A DNA stretch of 64,000 nucleotides, from positions 62,001-126,000 of the forward strand of contig QCWI01000005.1 of NCBI GenBank assembly GCA_003149635.1, read 5' to 3'. The DNA is from Fluviicola sp. XM-24bin1 (lineage in GTDB: Bacteria > Bacteroidota > Bacteroidia > Flavobacteriales_D > Crocinitomicaceae). Below the pieces are notes generated by a model. It saw only the letters and a list, made by a program, of their open reading frames with translations. It was not told the origin of the DNA and did not search any database. A program made the position numbers and the translations under genes. Shown here piece by piece: positions 8,998 through 16,155 of the stretch (its first letter is position 1; every line of letters starts with the position of its first letter).

Positions 8998-10221
8998 ATG
9001 AGAACAAAACTTACCTTGTTGGCCTTGATCCTTGTAGGATCGGTTTCAGCGCAAACTTTTACCAATTATACGACCACGGACGGTTTGCTGAATGATAATG
9101 TGAATTGTCTGGATGTTGCCAGCTCCGATGTGCTTTGGTTTGGAACGCAGTCTGGAGTTTCTGTATTTGATGGAGTGAACTGGGTAGGGCACACCAATGC
9201 TACGGATCCCGGATTAGTAGATGATAATGTTTTGGCTATCCGCGTAATGTCCAACGGAGATGTGTGGGTAGGAACCGATTTTGGCGCTTGCCATTTCGAT
9301 GGAAACTCTTGGACTACCTACACAACTGCCGATGGATTGGGGAACAACCAGATCAAATGCATTGAAGAAGACGCCTCAGGAAACGTATGGTTCGGTACCA
9401 ACAATGGAGCGAGTTATTACGATGGAAACACCTGGATGAATCTTGGCACAGCCGACGGATTGCCTTTTGGAGGGGTTACAGCGATCAACATTGATGGAAA
9501 CGGCGATGTTTGGCTTGGATCGGGACTGGGCGGAATCGCCATTTACAACGGAACCATCGGAACGATGATCACGGAAGCGAATACTGGATTGGTAGATGAT
9601 CGTATCCGAGGACTTCGAAATGACGCCAATGGAAATCGTTGGGTCGGAACGTCTGAAGGAATTACCGTTCTGGACGGATCGAATAATAACATCGGGTATC
9701 ACACTCAGATGTACACCTTGCCAGCACCTGATACTTTGAATCCAATTGAAGATGTTGAAATTGACAACTCAGGCAATGTTTGGGTAGGTGTGTATGTGGA
9801 TTATTTGGTAACTGAAGGAGGCGTTTGTGCCTTTGATGGAAATTCATGGACGGAGTACCATGTTTCCGATGGATTGGTTGGGCCAGTGGTTCGAGCGTTG
9901 GCGATAGACAGTCAGAATGACATATGGGTAGCAACAAGTTCTGGCGTAAGTCGTATTTCAGATCATGCGGTTTCCGTCGCTGAAAACAACTCAGAAAGTT
10001 TCAGTATGTATCCGAATCCGGCGTCTGATGTAATCACGATTGCATATCCAGAAAACTCAATGGAAGGGGAGGTTTACATATTCAATGCATCTATGCAACT
10101 CATCGAAATGTTGGAGTTTAATAACGGTGCAAAGAAAATCTCCTATGACATTTCACATTTTTCGAGTGGAATCTATTTCATTCGAACGAACGGTCATTTG
10201 AAGAAGTTAATTATCGATTGA
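8998..10221 (+). CDS. Secreted two-component-regulator-type beta-propeller with T9SS domain
   Basis: A 407-residue protein with a signal peptide (MRTKLTLLALILVGSVSAQ). It contains at least seven repeats of the pattern 'DGLxxNxVxxIxxDxxGxVWxGTxxGxxxFDG' (for example GNVWFGTNNGASYYDG). This is the Reg_prop propeller repeat known from hybrid two-component sensors. No kinase domain follows; instead the chain ends in a T9SS type A sorting domain (MYPNPASDV to KKLIID). It is thus a free secreted propeller, probably binding something, with no enzymatic motif visible. The ATG directly follows the upstream stop. It is the last gene of the operon, ended by a hairpin terminator. Confidence 0.82.
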   Translation: MRTKLTLLALILVGSVSAQTFTNYTTTDGLLNDNVNCLDVASSDVLWFGTQSGVSVFDGVNWVGHTNATDPGLVDDNVLAIRVMSNGDVWVGTDFGACHFDGNSWTTYTTADGLGNNQIKCIEEDASGNVWFGTNNGASYYDGNTWMNLGTADGLPFGGVTAINIDGNGDVWLGSGLGGIAIYNGTIGTMITEANTGLVDDRIRGLRNDANGNRWVGTSEGITVLDGSNNNIGYHTQMYTLPAPDTLNPIEDVEIDNSGNVWVGVYVDYLVTEGGVCAFDGNSWTEYHVSDGLVGPVVRALAIDSQNDIWVATSSGVSRISDHAVSVAENNSESFSMYPNPASDVITIAYPENSMEGEVYIFNASMQLIEMLEFNNGAKKISYDISHFSSGIYFIRTNGHLKKLIID

Positions 10222-10240
10222 CACGCTAAGCTAAAAACAA

Positions 10241-10275
10241 GAAACCCTGACAATCGCAAGATGTCAGGGTTTTGT
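10241..10275 (+). terminator. Rho-independent terminator of the secreted-protein operon
   Basis: AAACCCTGACA pairs with TGTCAGGGTTT around a short loop and is followed by TTGTTTTAA. Confidence 0.85.
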
Positions 10276-10309
10276 TTTAATATGTAGAATTGTTTCAGGA
10301 ACCTTAGCG

Positions 10310-10417
10310 TCCGCTATTCCTTATTCAATATTCATTTTTTCTCATAACTCATAACTCCCTCTTCGAGAGCCTCAGTGTCCGTTATTCCTGATTCCTTATT
10401 TCTTATTCAATATTAGT
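10310..10417. repeat. TATTC-rich spacer tract
   Basis: The spacer consists of reiterated phrases such as TTATTCAATATTC, CATAACTCATAACT and TTATTCCTGATTCC, plus a palindrome half (CTTCGAGAGCCTCAGTG, 10361-10377). Similar tracts recur at 13015-13135, 14230-14270, 15350-15375 and 15980-16072. Confidence 0.6.
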
Positions 10418-11227
10418 TTATACTGCCACATTATGTTCTCTCAAAGCATCGTTCAATGAAGTCTTCAAGTCGGTAGAAGCTTTACGTTTTCCAATGATCA
10501 AAGCACATGGAACATTGTAGTCGCCAGCAGGGAATGATTTTGTGTACGATCCCGGGATTACTACGCTTCTCTCGGGCACATAACCTCTGATTTCTACAGG
10601 CTCACCTCCAGTCACATCAATAATTTTCGTTGATTTTGTTAAAACCACGTTTGCTCCAAGAACGGCTTCTTTTCCAACGCGAACGCCTTCTACTACAATA
10701 CAACGAGATCCGATAAATGCACCATCCTCAATAATTACCGGGGCAGCTTGCAATGGTTCCAAAACACCACCAATTCCAACACCACCGCTCAAGTGAACAT
10801 CTTTACCGATTTGAGCACAAGATCCAACAGTAGCCCATGTATCGACCATGGTCCCTGAATCCACGTACGCTCCGATATTCACGTAAGAAGGCATCATGAT
10901 TACCCCGGGTGCTACGTATGCGCCATATCTAGCAACAGCATGAGGTACCACACGAACTCCTAATTCTTTGTAATTCGTTTTGAGTGCCATTTTATCGTGG
11001 AACTCAAATGGGCCAACTTCAATCGTTTCCATTTGACGGATCGGAAAGTACATCACTACGGCTTTCTTCACCCATTCGTTGACTTGCCATTCTCCATTCT
11101 CTGTAGGCTCAGCCACGCGTAAAATTCCTTTATCGATGTCTTCGATTACATGCTCAATAGTTTTAACTACCTCAGCATCTTTCAATAATTCTCTGTCTTC
11201 CCAGGCCTTTTCTATAATGGATCTCAT
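10418..11227 (-). CDS. dapD: 2,3,4,5-tetrahydropyridine-2,6-dicarboxylate N-succinyltransferase
   Basis: A 269-residue cytoplasmic enzyme of the succinylase branch of lysine and diaminopimelate synthesis. It transfers succinyl from succinyl-CoA to tetrahydrodipicolinate. The C-terminal two thirds is a left-handed beta-helix of hexapeptide repeats (GAYVAPGVIMMPSYVNIGAYV, GTMVDTWATVGSCAQIG, GGVGIGGVLEPLQAAPVIIEDGAF in parts). The N-terminal part MRSIIEKAWEDRELL is typical, as is the length. It is divergent from ruvX and appears monocistronic. It feeds peptidoglycan cross-link precursor synthesis. Confidence 0.95.
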   Translation of the reverse strand: MRSIIEKAWEDRELLKDAEVVKTIEHVIEDIDKGILRVAEPTENGEWQVNEWVKKAVVMYFPIRQMETIEVGPFEFHDKMALKTNYKELGVRVVPHAVARYGAYVAPGVIMMPSYVNIGAYVDSGTMVDTWATVGSCAQIGKDVHLSGGVGIGGVLEPLQAAPVIIEDGAFIGSRCIVVEGVRVGKEAVLGANVVLTKSTKIIDVTGGEPVEIRGYVPERSVVIPGSYTKSFPAGDYNVPCALIIGKRKASTDLKTSLNDALREHNVAV

Positions 11228-11242
11228 CGTTCAGTTTTTCGA

Positions 11243-11250
11243 CAAAAGTA
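11243..11250 (-). promoter_or_regulatory. -7 box of the dapD promoter
   Basis: On the minus strand this reads TACTTTTG, a perfect match to the Bacteroidota -7 consensus TAnnTTTG, 15 bp before the dapD start. No convincing -33 TTG lies at the usual distance. Confidence 0.45.
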
Positions 11251-11363
11251 ATCTTAATTGAAAATTCTAAAATTGAAAAATTCAGAATTCACAACACTAG
11301 ATCTCAAACATCACAATATTCACAACTCAGCAAAAGATCCACCATTATTCATAATTTTACAAA

Positions 11364-11783
11364 GTGTCAAAAGCAATAGCAATAGATTTCGGACTCAAAC
11401 GAACAGGTCTCGCAATTAGCGATGAAACTCGAATGTTTGCATTTGGTCTGGAAACCGTTGATTCTAGAGATTTGATGAACCGATTGATTCAGCTCTCAGA
11501 ACAGGAAAAAATCGATACGATTGTTCTTGGATTACCGAAACGATTGAATAATGAAGATGCTCACATTACACAGAACGTTTTGTTGCTGGAAGAAGCGCTA
11601 AAAAAGCAATTTCCGTTGTATTCCGTCGTTTTGGAAGATGAGCGATTCACCTCCAAAATGGCCTCTGCCGCCATGCATACTGCCGGAGCATCAAAAAAGC
11701 AGAAACGAGAGAAGGGGCTGATCGATAAGGTATCTGCCACAATCATTTTGCAATCCTATCTGGATCGTAACGGACTTGTATAA
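11364..11783 (+). CDS. ruvX: Putative pre-16S rRNA nuclease / Holliday junction resolvase RuvX (YqgF)
   Basis: A 139-residue YqgF-family protein. It starts at GTG, which places the family N-terminus AIAIDFGLKRTGLAISD correctly; this Asp-containing strand is the first catalytic motif of the RNase H-like fold. The motifs IDTIVLGLPKRL, LEDERFTS and a C-terminal IDKVSATIILQSYL follow. The family is involved in maturing the 5' end of 16S rRNA and was earlier proposed as a resolvase. It is followed by def and a lipoprotein gene on the same strand. Confidence 0.93.
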   Translation: MSKAIAIDFGLKRTGLAISDETRMFAFGLETVDSRDLMNRLIQLSEQEKIDTIVLGLPKRLNNEDAHITQNVLLLEEALKKQFPLYSVVLEDERFTSKMASAAMHTAGASKKQKREKGLIDKVSATIILQSYLDRNGLV

Positions 11784-11831
11784 CAGCGTGTCAATTTGGC
11801 TTTTGATGCAAGAAAATCAGTAAGATTCTGT

Positions 11832-11839
11832 TAATTTTG
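11832..11839 (+). promoter_or_regulatory. -7 box upstream of def
   Basis: TAATTTTG matches TAnnTTTG exactly. A transcript starting a few bases downstream would begin close to the TTG at 11848, favouring the ATG at 11857 as the real def start. Confidence 0.45.
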
Positions 11840-11856
11840 TAGCACAATTGAGAAGA

Positions 11857-12444
11857 ATGATTTTACCCATTGTAGCATACGGAGATCCGGTATTGAAGAA
11901 GGAGGCGGAAGAAATCGAAGAGAACTATCCGAAATTAGATGAGTTGATTGAAAACATGTTTGAAACCATGTATCAGGCATCAGGAGTTGGATTGGCCGCT
12001 CCTCAAATTGGACTCAGCATTCGATTGTTTATTGTGGATGGAACATCTTTCGCTGAAGATGCTGAAGAAGATCCCAAGGCAAAAAACATGGAAGATTTCA
12101 AAAAGGTGTTCATCAATCCAATTATCGAAGAAGAGACGGGGGAGAAGTGGGGATTTGCCGAAGGATGCTTGTCCATTCCAACCATTCGTGAGGAAGTTTT
12201 TCGAAAAGAAGAAGTGACAATTTCCTATTATGATCAAAACTGGAAACTACACGAAGAAACATTCGATGGATACAAAGCGCGAATCATTCAGCACGAATAC
12301 GATCACGTGGATGGAGTTTTGTTTACCGACCATTTGTCTCCTTTGAAAAAGCGCTTGATTACAAAGAAACTTACCAATATTTCAAAGGGTGAGGTGGAGC
12401 ACAATTACAAGATGAAATTCCCAGCTAAAAAGAAACAACGATGA
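11857..12444 (+). CDS. def: Peptide deformylase
   Basis: A 195-residue metalloenzyme that removes the formyl group from the N-terminal methionine of new proteins. All three family motifs are present: GVGLAAPQIG, EGCLSIP with the metal-binding Cys, and IQHEYDHVDG with the HExxH-type metal site. The ATG at 11857 gives the usual N-terminus MILPIVAYGDPVLK. An in-frame TTG at 11848 would add three residues and is less likely. There is an insertion of acidic residues (FAEDAEEDPKAKN) near residue 65, common in this phylum. The stop overlaps the next start by 4 bp (ATGA), implying translational coupling. Confidence 0.95.
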   Translation: MILPIVAYGDPVLKKEAEEIEENYPKLDELIENMFETMYQASGVGLAAPQIGLSIRLFIVDGTSFAEDAEEDPKAKNMEDFKKVFINPIIEEETGEKWGFAEGCLSIPTIREEVFRKEEVTISYYDQNWKLHEETFDGYKARIIQHEYDHVDGVLFTDHLSPLKKRLITKKLTNISKGEVEHNYKMKFPAKKKQR

Positions 12445-13007
12445 GATCTTCACTATCTTTTTTCAGCCTAATCGGTATGCTCTTATTTGCATTTGTAGTA
12501 ACGGCATCTTGCACCGAAGAACCTGAGGTTCGGAAAGGAGGGGCGATTAAAAAAGATATTGCGAAGGCTGAAACAAAGGTGAATGACGCTGCGAAAGCCG
12601 GAAACGAAGATGCTTACACAAAAACCAGTGAAGAACTGATAGATTACCTTTTGGAGTACTATCATACCTATCCAAAAAACAAGTACTCAGCCGAATGTCT
12701 GACGAAAGTACACATGGTGCATTCGAGAATGGGGAATGTTGAGCAATCTGTTGCTTACGCAGATACTTTGCTGGATCAATTTCCGAAATACAAGAATCGC
12801 GCACAGATCATTGAGAGCCAAATTCAAGCCTACGAAATGGAAATCAAGCCGCGCAACGTTGAGAAAATCAAGAAGTACTTGAGAATGTGGCTCGCCGAGA
12901 ATAAGAAAGCGCCAAAGCAAAAAATCGAAGACATGGAATACCACTTGAAATTCGCAGCCATGTCCCTCGAGGAACGCATGATGATGAATTTAGAGGAGCT
13001 GGATTAA
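12441..13007 (+). CDS. TPR-like lipoprotein downstream of def
   Basis: A 188-residue protein with a lipoprotein signal: a hydrophobic stretch ends in VVTASC, with Cys24 as the likely lipidation site. The mature part is helical and charged, with a tetratricopeptide-like rhythm (AAKAGNEDAYTKTSEELIDYLLEY, AECLTKVHMVHSRMGNVEQSVAYADTLLDQFPKY in parts). It is therefore probably a helical-repeat scaffold on the periplasmic face of a membrane. The start overlaps the def stop, so it is co-translated with def. No enzymatic motif is visible and the function is unknown. Confidence 0.75.
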   Translation: MRSSLSFFSLIGMLLFAFVVTASCTEEPEVRKGGAIKKDIAKAETKVNDAAKAGNEDAYTKTSEELIDYLLEYYHTYPKNKYSAECLTKVHMVHSRMGNVEQSVAYADTLLDQFPKYKNRAQIIESQIQAYEMEIKPRNVEKIKKYLRMWLAENKKAPKQKIEDMEYHLKFAAMSLEERMMMNLEELD

Positions 13008-13014
13008 GGCTTCC

Positions 13015-13135
13015 TTCATTAGTTATTCATTATTCCTGATTCAATATTCCTTATTTGTCATAACTCATAACCCCGACTTCGAGAACCTCAGCCTCGTTAT
13101 TCATTATTCTCTATTCCTCATTTATTATTTTAAAC
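13015..13135. repeat. TATTC-rich spacer tract
   Basis: Repeated phrases such as TTATTCATTATTCCTGATTC and CATAACTCATAAC resemble those at 10310-10417. A half palindrome CTTCGAGAACCTCAG lies at about 13077-13091. Confidence 0.6.
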
Positions 13136-13138
13136 TGT

Positions 13139-13215
13139 CCCTCGGCTATCTCGCCCGCTTGGCTCGGCCTCAGTGTTAGCTTCGCTGCTGCCTTCGGCGG
13201 TCAATAGCTTTCGCT
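13139..13215. repeat. 77-bp direct repeat, left copy
   Basis: Begins CCCTCGGCTATCTC and contains CCTCAGTGTTAGCTTCGC. A second copy in the same orientation lies at 14156-14232, with about 8 mismatches by eye. The two copies flank the stress-protein gene. Confidence 0.8.
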
Positions 13216-13220
13216 TTCTC

Positions 13221-14048
13221 TTATTTCTCCTTCACCACCGCCATTGGAAACGAAGCCAACAATGACACCTCTTTGGTAATGCTTTTCTGGAACAAACGCT
13301 CTAAGAAATTATGTTTTCGCGCGACAATTGCCATTAGATCTGCGTTGGATTTATCCATATAAGAGCCAATTCCAGCCGCTACATTTTCGTTCTTAATGTT
13401 CTCAAATTTATGAGGGATATCGCCGCACGTGTGGAAAAAATCGATCACTTCAGGAGATTCATCCGACATTACATCTTGTCCATTTTCTTGAATGTGGAAG
13501 GCGCAAATTTCGGCTTCTTGATCTCCCGCCAATTGCACTACTGGCTTCAAAATATCTTGCTTTTGTAAGGGCTTAAAATCTACCGCCAGCGCTACACTGT
13601 TGATGTTTTTGAATTCGCAATCTTTAGGAACAATGATCGTCGGGATTTCAACATTTCTCAGTACGTCCATTGTGTTGCTTCCTAGGAAGAAGTTCTGCAC
13701 CTGCGAAGCTCCTCGTGTACCTACAACAACATAATCGGCCAATCCATTCTTTGCCAAACTGTTTACAACGGGATATAGGGAGCCATGCTTGGCCAGAGTC
13801 TCAATAGAGTGGTTCGGATATTTTTCTTCCAACTCCGTCTTCAATTCCGCCAAAAGTGATTCTGACTCCTTGTATAGGTAATATGCGATGGAAACCATGG
13901 CAGCGGTGGATGTACCCGGCTCACGGTAGGTATTCAAAACTGTATATGTAACACCTTCAGAACCGAACAATTGGAGTCCGTATTCAATGGCTGTCTTTGC
14001 GTTATCTGAGAAATCAGTAGTAAGAATTACTCTTTTCATATCGATCAT
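13221..14048 (-). CDS. Universal stress protein, tandem Usp domains
   Basis: A 275-residue protein made of two UspA-like halves. The first starts KRVILTTDFSDNAKTAIEYGLQLF and contains the nucleotide-loop-like VVGTRGASQVQNFFLGSNTMDVLRNVEIPTIIVP in segments. The second begins SVALAVDFKPLQ and ends with LLASFPMAVVKEK. The first half has the G-x2-G-x9-G(S/T) ATP-binding pattern; the second lacks it clearly. An alternative ATG lies three codons in, at 14041. Family members help cells survive stress, mostly with unknown mechanism. The gene stands alone between two 77-bp direct repeats. Confidence 0.85.
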   Translation of the reverse strand: MIDMKRVILTTDFSDNAKTAIEYGLQLFGSEGVTYTVLNTYREPGTSTAAMVSIAYYLYKESESLLAELKTELEEKYPNHSIETLAKHGSLYPVVNSLAKNGLADYVVVGTRGASQVQNFFLGSNTMDVLRNVEIPTIIVPKDCEFKNINSVALAVDFKPLQKQDILKPVVQLAGDQEAEICAFHIQENGQDVMSDESPEVIDFFHTCGDIPHKFENIKNENVAAGIGSYMDKSNADLMAIVARKHNFLERLFQKSITKEVSLLASFPMAVVKEK

Positions 14049-14155
14049 TTTTGTTTGATACTAAGTTCCCTATTTCCCTCTGTCAGAAACATGATGATTG
14101 TCAGTTTTAAAAGAGATTATAGTCGCCAAAAGCCCAAAACACTAGTCAATATTAT

Positions 14156-14232
14156 CCCTCGGCTATCTCACCCGCCTAGTTCGGCCTCAGTGTTAGCTTC
14201 GCTGCTGACTCCGGCGGTCAATAGCTAGCGCT
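14156..14232. repeat. 77-bp direct repeat, right copy
   Basis: Same orientation and length as 13139-13215. It is followed, like the left copy, by a short pyrimidine-rich or TATTC-rich stretch. The stretch 14049-14397 otherwise holds only the -7 box at 14357. Confidence 0.8.
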
Positions 14233-14356
14233 ATTTCTTATTCCTTATTCAATATTTATTATTTCATATTTCGCTCACAACTCGCACCCACTCTCACTCT
14301 TACATTTTTCCCTGTTAACGATGTGTTAAAAACTATAACAGTTGAAATTCTTGCAC

Positions 14357-14364
14357 TATATTTG
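14357..14364 (+). promoter_or_regulatory. -7 box upstream of the first DUF1573 gene
   Basis: TATATTTG matches TAnnTTTG exactly, 33 bp before the ATG at 14398. A clear -33 TTG at 17-23 bp was not found. Confidence 0.5.
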
Positions 14365-14397
14365 ATACAGAAATCGAAACTAATTAAACAAAGAGAT

Positions 14398-14835
14398 ATG
14401 AAAAACGCAGTATTATCACTTCTATTGATCTTCGTTGCTGGTGTAGGAACTGCAATGGCGCAAGAGGTACAACAAGGACCACAAATTTCATTTGAGAAAG
14501 AAGTTCATGATTACGGAAAGATCAAGAACGGGGCAAATGGAGAGTGTACTTTTGAATTTAAAAACACAGGAAACGCACCTTTGATCATTTCAAATGCAAA
14601 AGGATCTTGTGGATGTACTGTACCACAGTGGCCAAAAGAGCCAATCGCTCCAGGTAAAACTGCAGTGATCAAAGTGAAGTACGATACTAAGCGTGCTGGA
14701 GCAATCAACAAAAGCGTTACAATTACTTCTAACGCAACGAACGAGCCAACAAAAGTAATCCGCATCAAAGGATACGTTGAGGCACGTCCAACTTCTGGAG
14801 CTCCTGTTAACTCAACTGGACCAGCAGTAAACTAA
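14398..14835 (+). CDS. DUF1573 domain secreted protein, copy 1
   Basis: A 145-residue secreted protein. The ATG at 14398 is chosen because it opens a proper signal peptide (MKNAVLSLLLIFVAGVGTAMAQ), and the promoter-like box lies just upstream. The mature part is one DUF1573 domain, an immunoglobulin-like fold: FEKEVHDYGKIKNG, FKNTGNAPLIISNAKGSCGCTVPQWPKEPIAPGK in parts, and VKYDTKRAGAINKSVTI. It has the conserved CGC pair. The function of this family is not settled. The sequence is closely similar to the gene at 15473. The second DUF1573 gene begins one base after the stop. Confidence 0.85.
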   Translation: MKNAVLSLLLIFVAGVGTAMAQEVQQGPQISFEKEVHDYGKIKNGANGECTFEFKNTGNAPLIISNAKGSCGCTVPQWPKEPIAPGKTAVIKVKYDTKRAGAINKSVTITSNATNEPTKVIRIKGYVEARPTSGAPVNSTGPAVN

Positions 14836-14836
14836 G

Positions 14837-15208
14837 ATGAAACGAGTAGTAATACTCTTACTGATATTTATGAATTCCGCCCTTGTCTTTGGACAGGAGG
14901 CGGAATTTAGTTTGGAGGAAAAAGTGCACAAGTTCCCCAAAACTAAAGAAGGTGTGTTGCTCGAACACGAGTACAAAATCACCAATACAGGAGACGCACC
15001 GCTGATTATTTCAGATTACAGCGTATCCTGTACGTGCACGAAAGTCTACCTTCCTAAAGAGCCAATTCTTCCCGGAGCAACATACAACCTCAAAGTTACC
15101 TTCGATACCAACGGCAAATTTGATTTTCAAGACCGCACCATCTACTTGAAAACAAATACCAAAAAGGAAACCCACGCCGTCAGTTTCAAAGTCCGCTTAA
15201 TTCAATAG
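14837..15208 (+). CDS. DUF1573 domain secreted protein, divergent copy 2
   Basis: A 123-residue secreted protein with a signal peptide (MKRVVILLLIFMNSALVFGQ) and a DUF1573 domain (HEYKITNTGDAPLIISDYSVSCTCT, LPKEPILPGATYNLKVTFDTNGK in parts). The Cys-x-Cys pair is kept as CTC. It is co-transcribed with copy 1 (gap of 1 bp). It lacks the basic-Gly C-terminal tail of the other two. Its role is unknown; a partner or paralogue function with copy 1 is plausible. Confidence 0.82.
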   Translation: MKRVVILLLIFMNSALVFGQEAEFSLEEKVHKFPKTKEGVLLEHEYKITNTGDAPLIISDYSVSCTCTKVYLPKEPILPGATYNLKVTFDTNGKFDFQDRTIYLKTNTKKETHAVSFKVRLIQ

Positions 15209-15472
15209 CTCTGGGGCTTATTTCGTTCCTAGTTATCCACTGAGGTTCGCTCTCGCTTTTTCGCACTACTCAACAGTTAGCACTAATTCTTATTAATTCA
15301 CACTTCGGTTCCATCAGAAGCCGCGCTTCTTCTTGCTCGGTGTGCAATTCAATATTCCTGATTCATCATTCCAAATGTTAACTTCTTCTTAAAGTCCTTA
15401 ATTAGTTGTTAAACTCCTGATTTGCATGTGTTTCTGCGATATATTGGTCATGGAAATTTAAATGATCTAATG

Positions 15473-15913
15473 ATGAAAAACACCATTTTTTTATGCGCCC
15501 TCTTCCTGATGGGAATGGTAACAACGGCAATGGCTCAACAAGTACAAGATGGGCCTCAAATCACCTTTGAGAAGGAAGTCCATGATTATGGCAAAATCAA
15601 ACAAGGAGCGAACGGAGTAGTGGAATTTACCTTCACAAATACCGGTAATGCTCCATTGATTTTATCCAATGCGAAAGGATCTTGTATGTGTACTGTTCCA
15701 AGTTGGCCCAAAGAACCTATCGCTCCGGGTAAAAGTGCGACACTTAAAGTGAAGTACGACACCAAGCGAGTAGGGGCAATCAACAAAAGCGTGACGATTA
15801 CTTCGAACGCCGTAAATGAACCAACGAAGGTCATTCGCATCAAAGGATATGTGGAAGCTCCAGATGAGAGTGGAGCGCCTGTCAATAAAACAGGCCCGGC
15901 CGTAAGAATGTAA
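15473..15913 (+). CDS. DUF1573 domain secreted protein, copy 3
   Basis: A 146-residue secreted protein. Start ATG at 15473 (or the ATG directly before it at 15470) gives signal peptide MKNTIFLCALFLMGMVTTAMAQ. The mature part is nearly the same as copy 1 throughout (QDGPQITFEKEVHDYGKIK, TNTGNAPLILSNAKGSCMCT, TSNAVNEPTKVIRIKGYVE), including the tail SGAPVNxTGPAV. It therefore arose by a fairly recent duplication. It is separated from copies 1 and 2 by a repeat-like spacer and has its own terminator. Confidence 0.85.
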   Translation: MKNTIFLCALFLMGMVTTAMAQQVQDGPQITFEKEVHDYGKIKQGANGVVEFTFTNTGNAPLILSNAKGSCMCTVPSWPKEPIAPGKSATLKVKYDTKRVGAINKSVTITSNAVNEPTKVIRIKGYVEAPDESGAPVNKTGPAVRM

Positions 15914-15933
15914 TAGGTAACCTACTACAGGCG

Positions 15934-15970
15934 AAAGTCCGATTCTGAACCATCAGTCTCGGACTTTTTT
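15934..15970 (+). terminator. Rho-independent terminator after DUF1573 copy 3
   Basis: AAAGTCCGA pairs with TCGGACTTT and is followed by T residues. Confidence 0.85.
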
Positions 15971-15979
15971 AGTTTTCAC

Positions 15980-16072
15980 TTAGACTGTTTATTCACTATT
16001 CATGATTCCTTATTCATTATTCCTAATTCAACATTCAACATTCAACATTCATCATTCACAATTCAAACAGTG
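15980..16072. repeat. TATTC/CATTC-rich spacer tract
   Basis: Short reiterated units: ATTCATGATTCC, TTATTCATTATTCC, then AACATTC three times and variants. It resembles the tracts at 10310 and 13015 and lies before dnaE. Confidence 0.6.
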
Positions 16073-16155
16073 TATAATTCCCTCATTCTGTTCATAAGTT
16101 CTCTTCTGTTTAACTCCAGAAAACGCTATCTTTAAAACTTCCTAAAAATTGCTTC

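Noticed and set aside
10310-16072. A CRISPR array in the TATTC-rich tracts
   Set aside because: No fixed-length spacers or constant repeats are present; the units vary in length and order.
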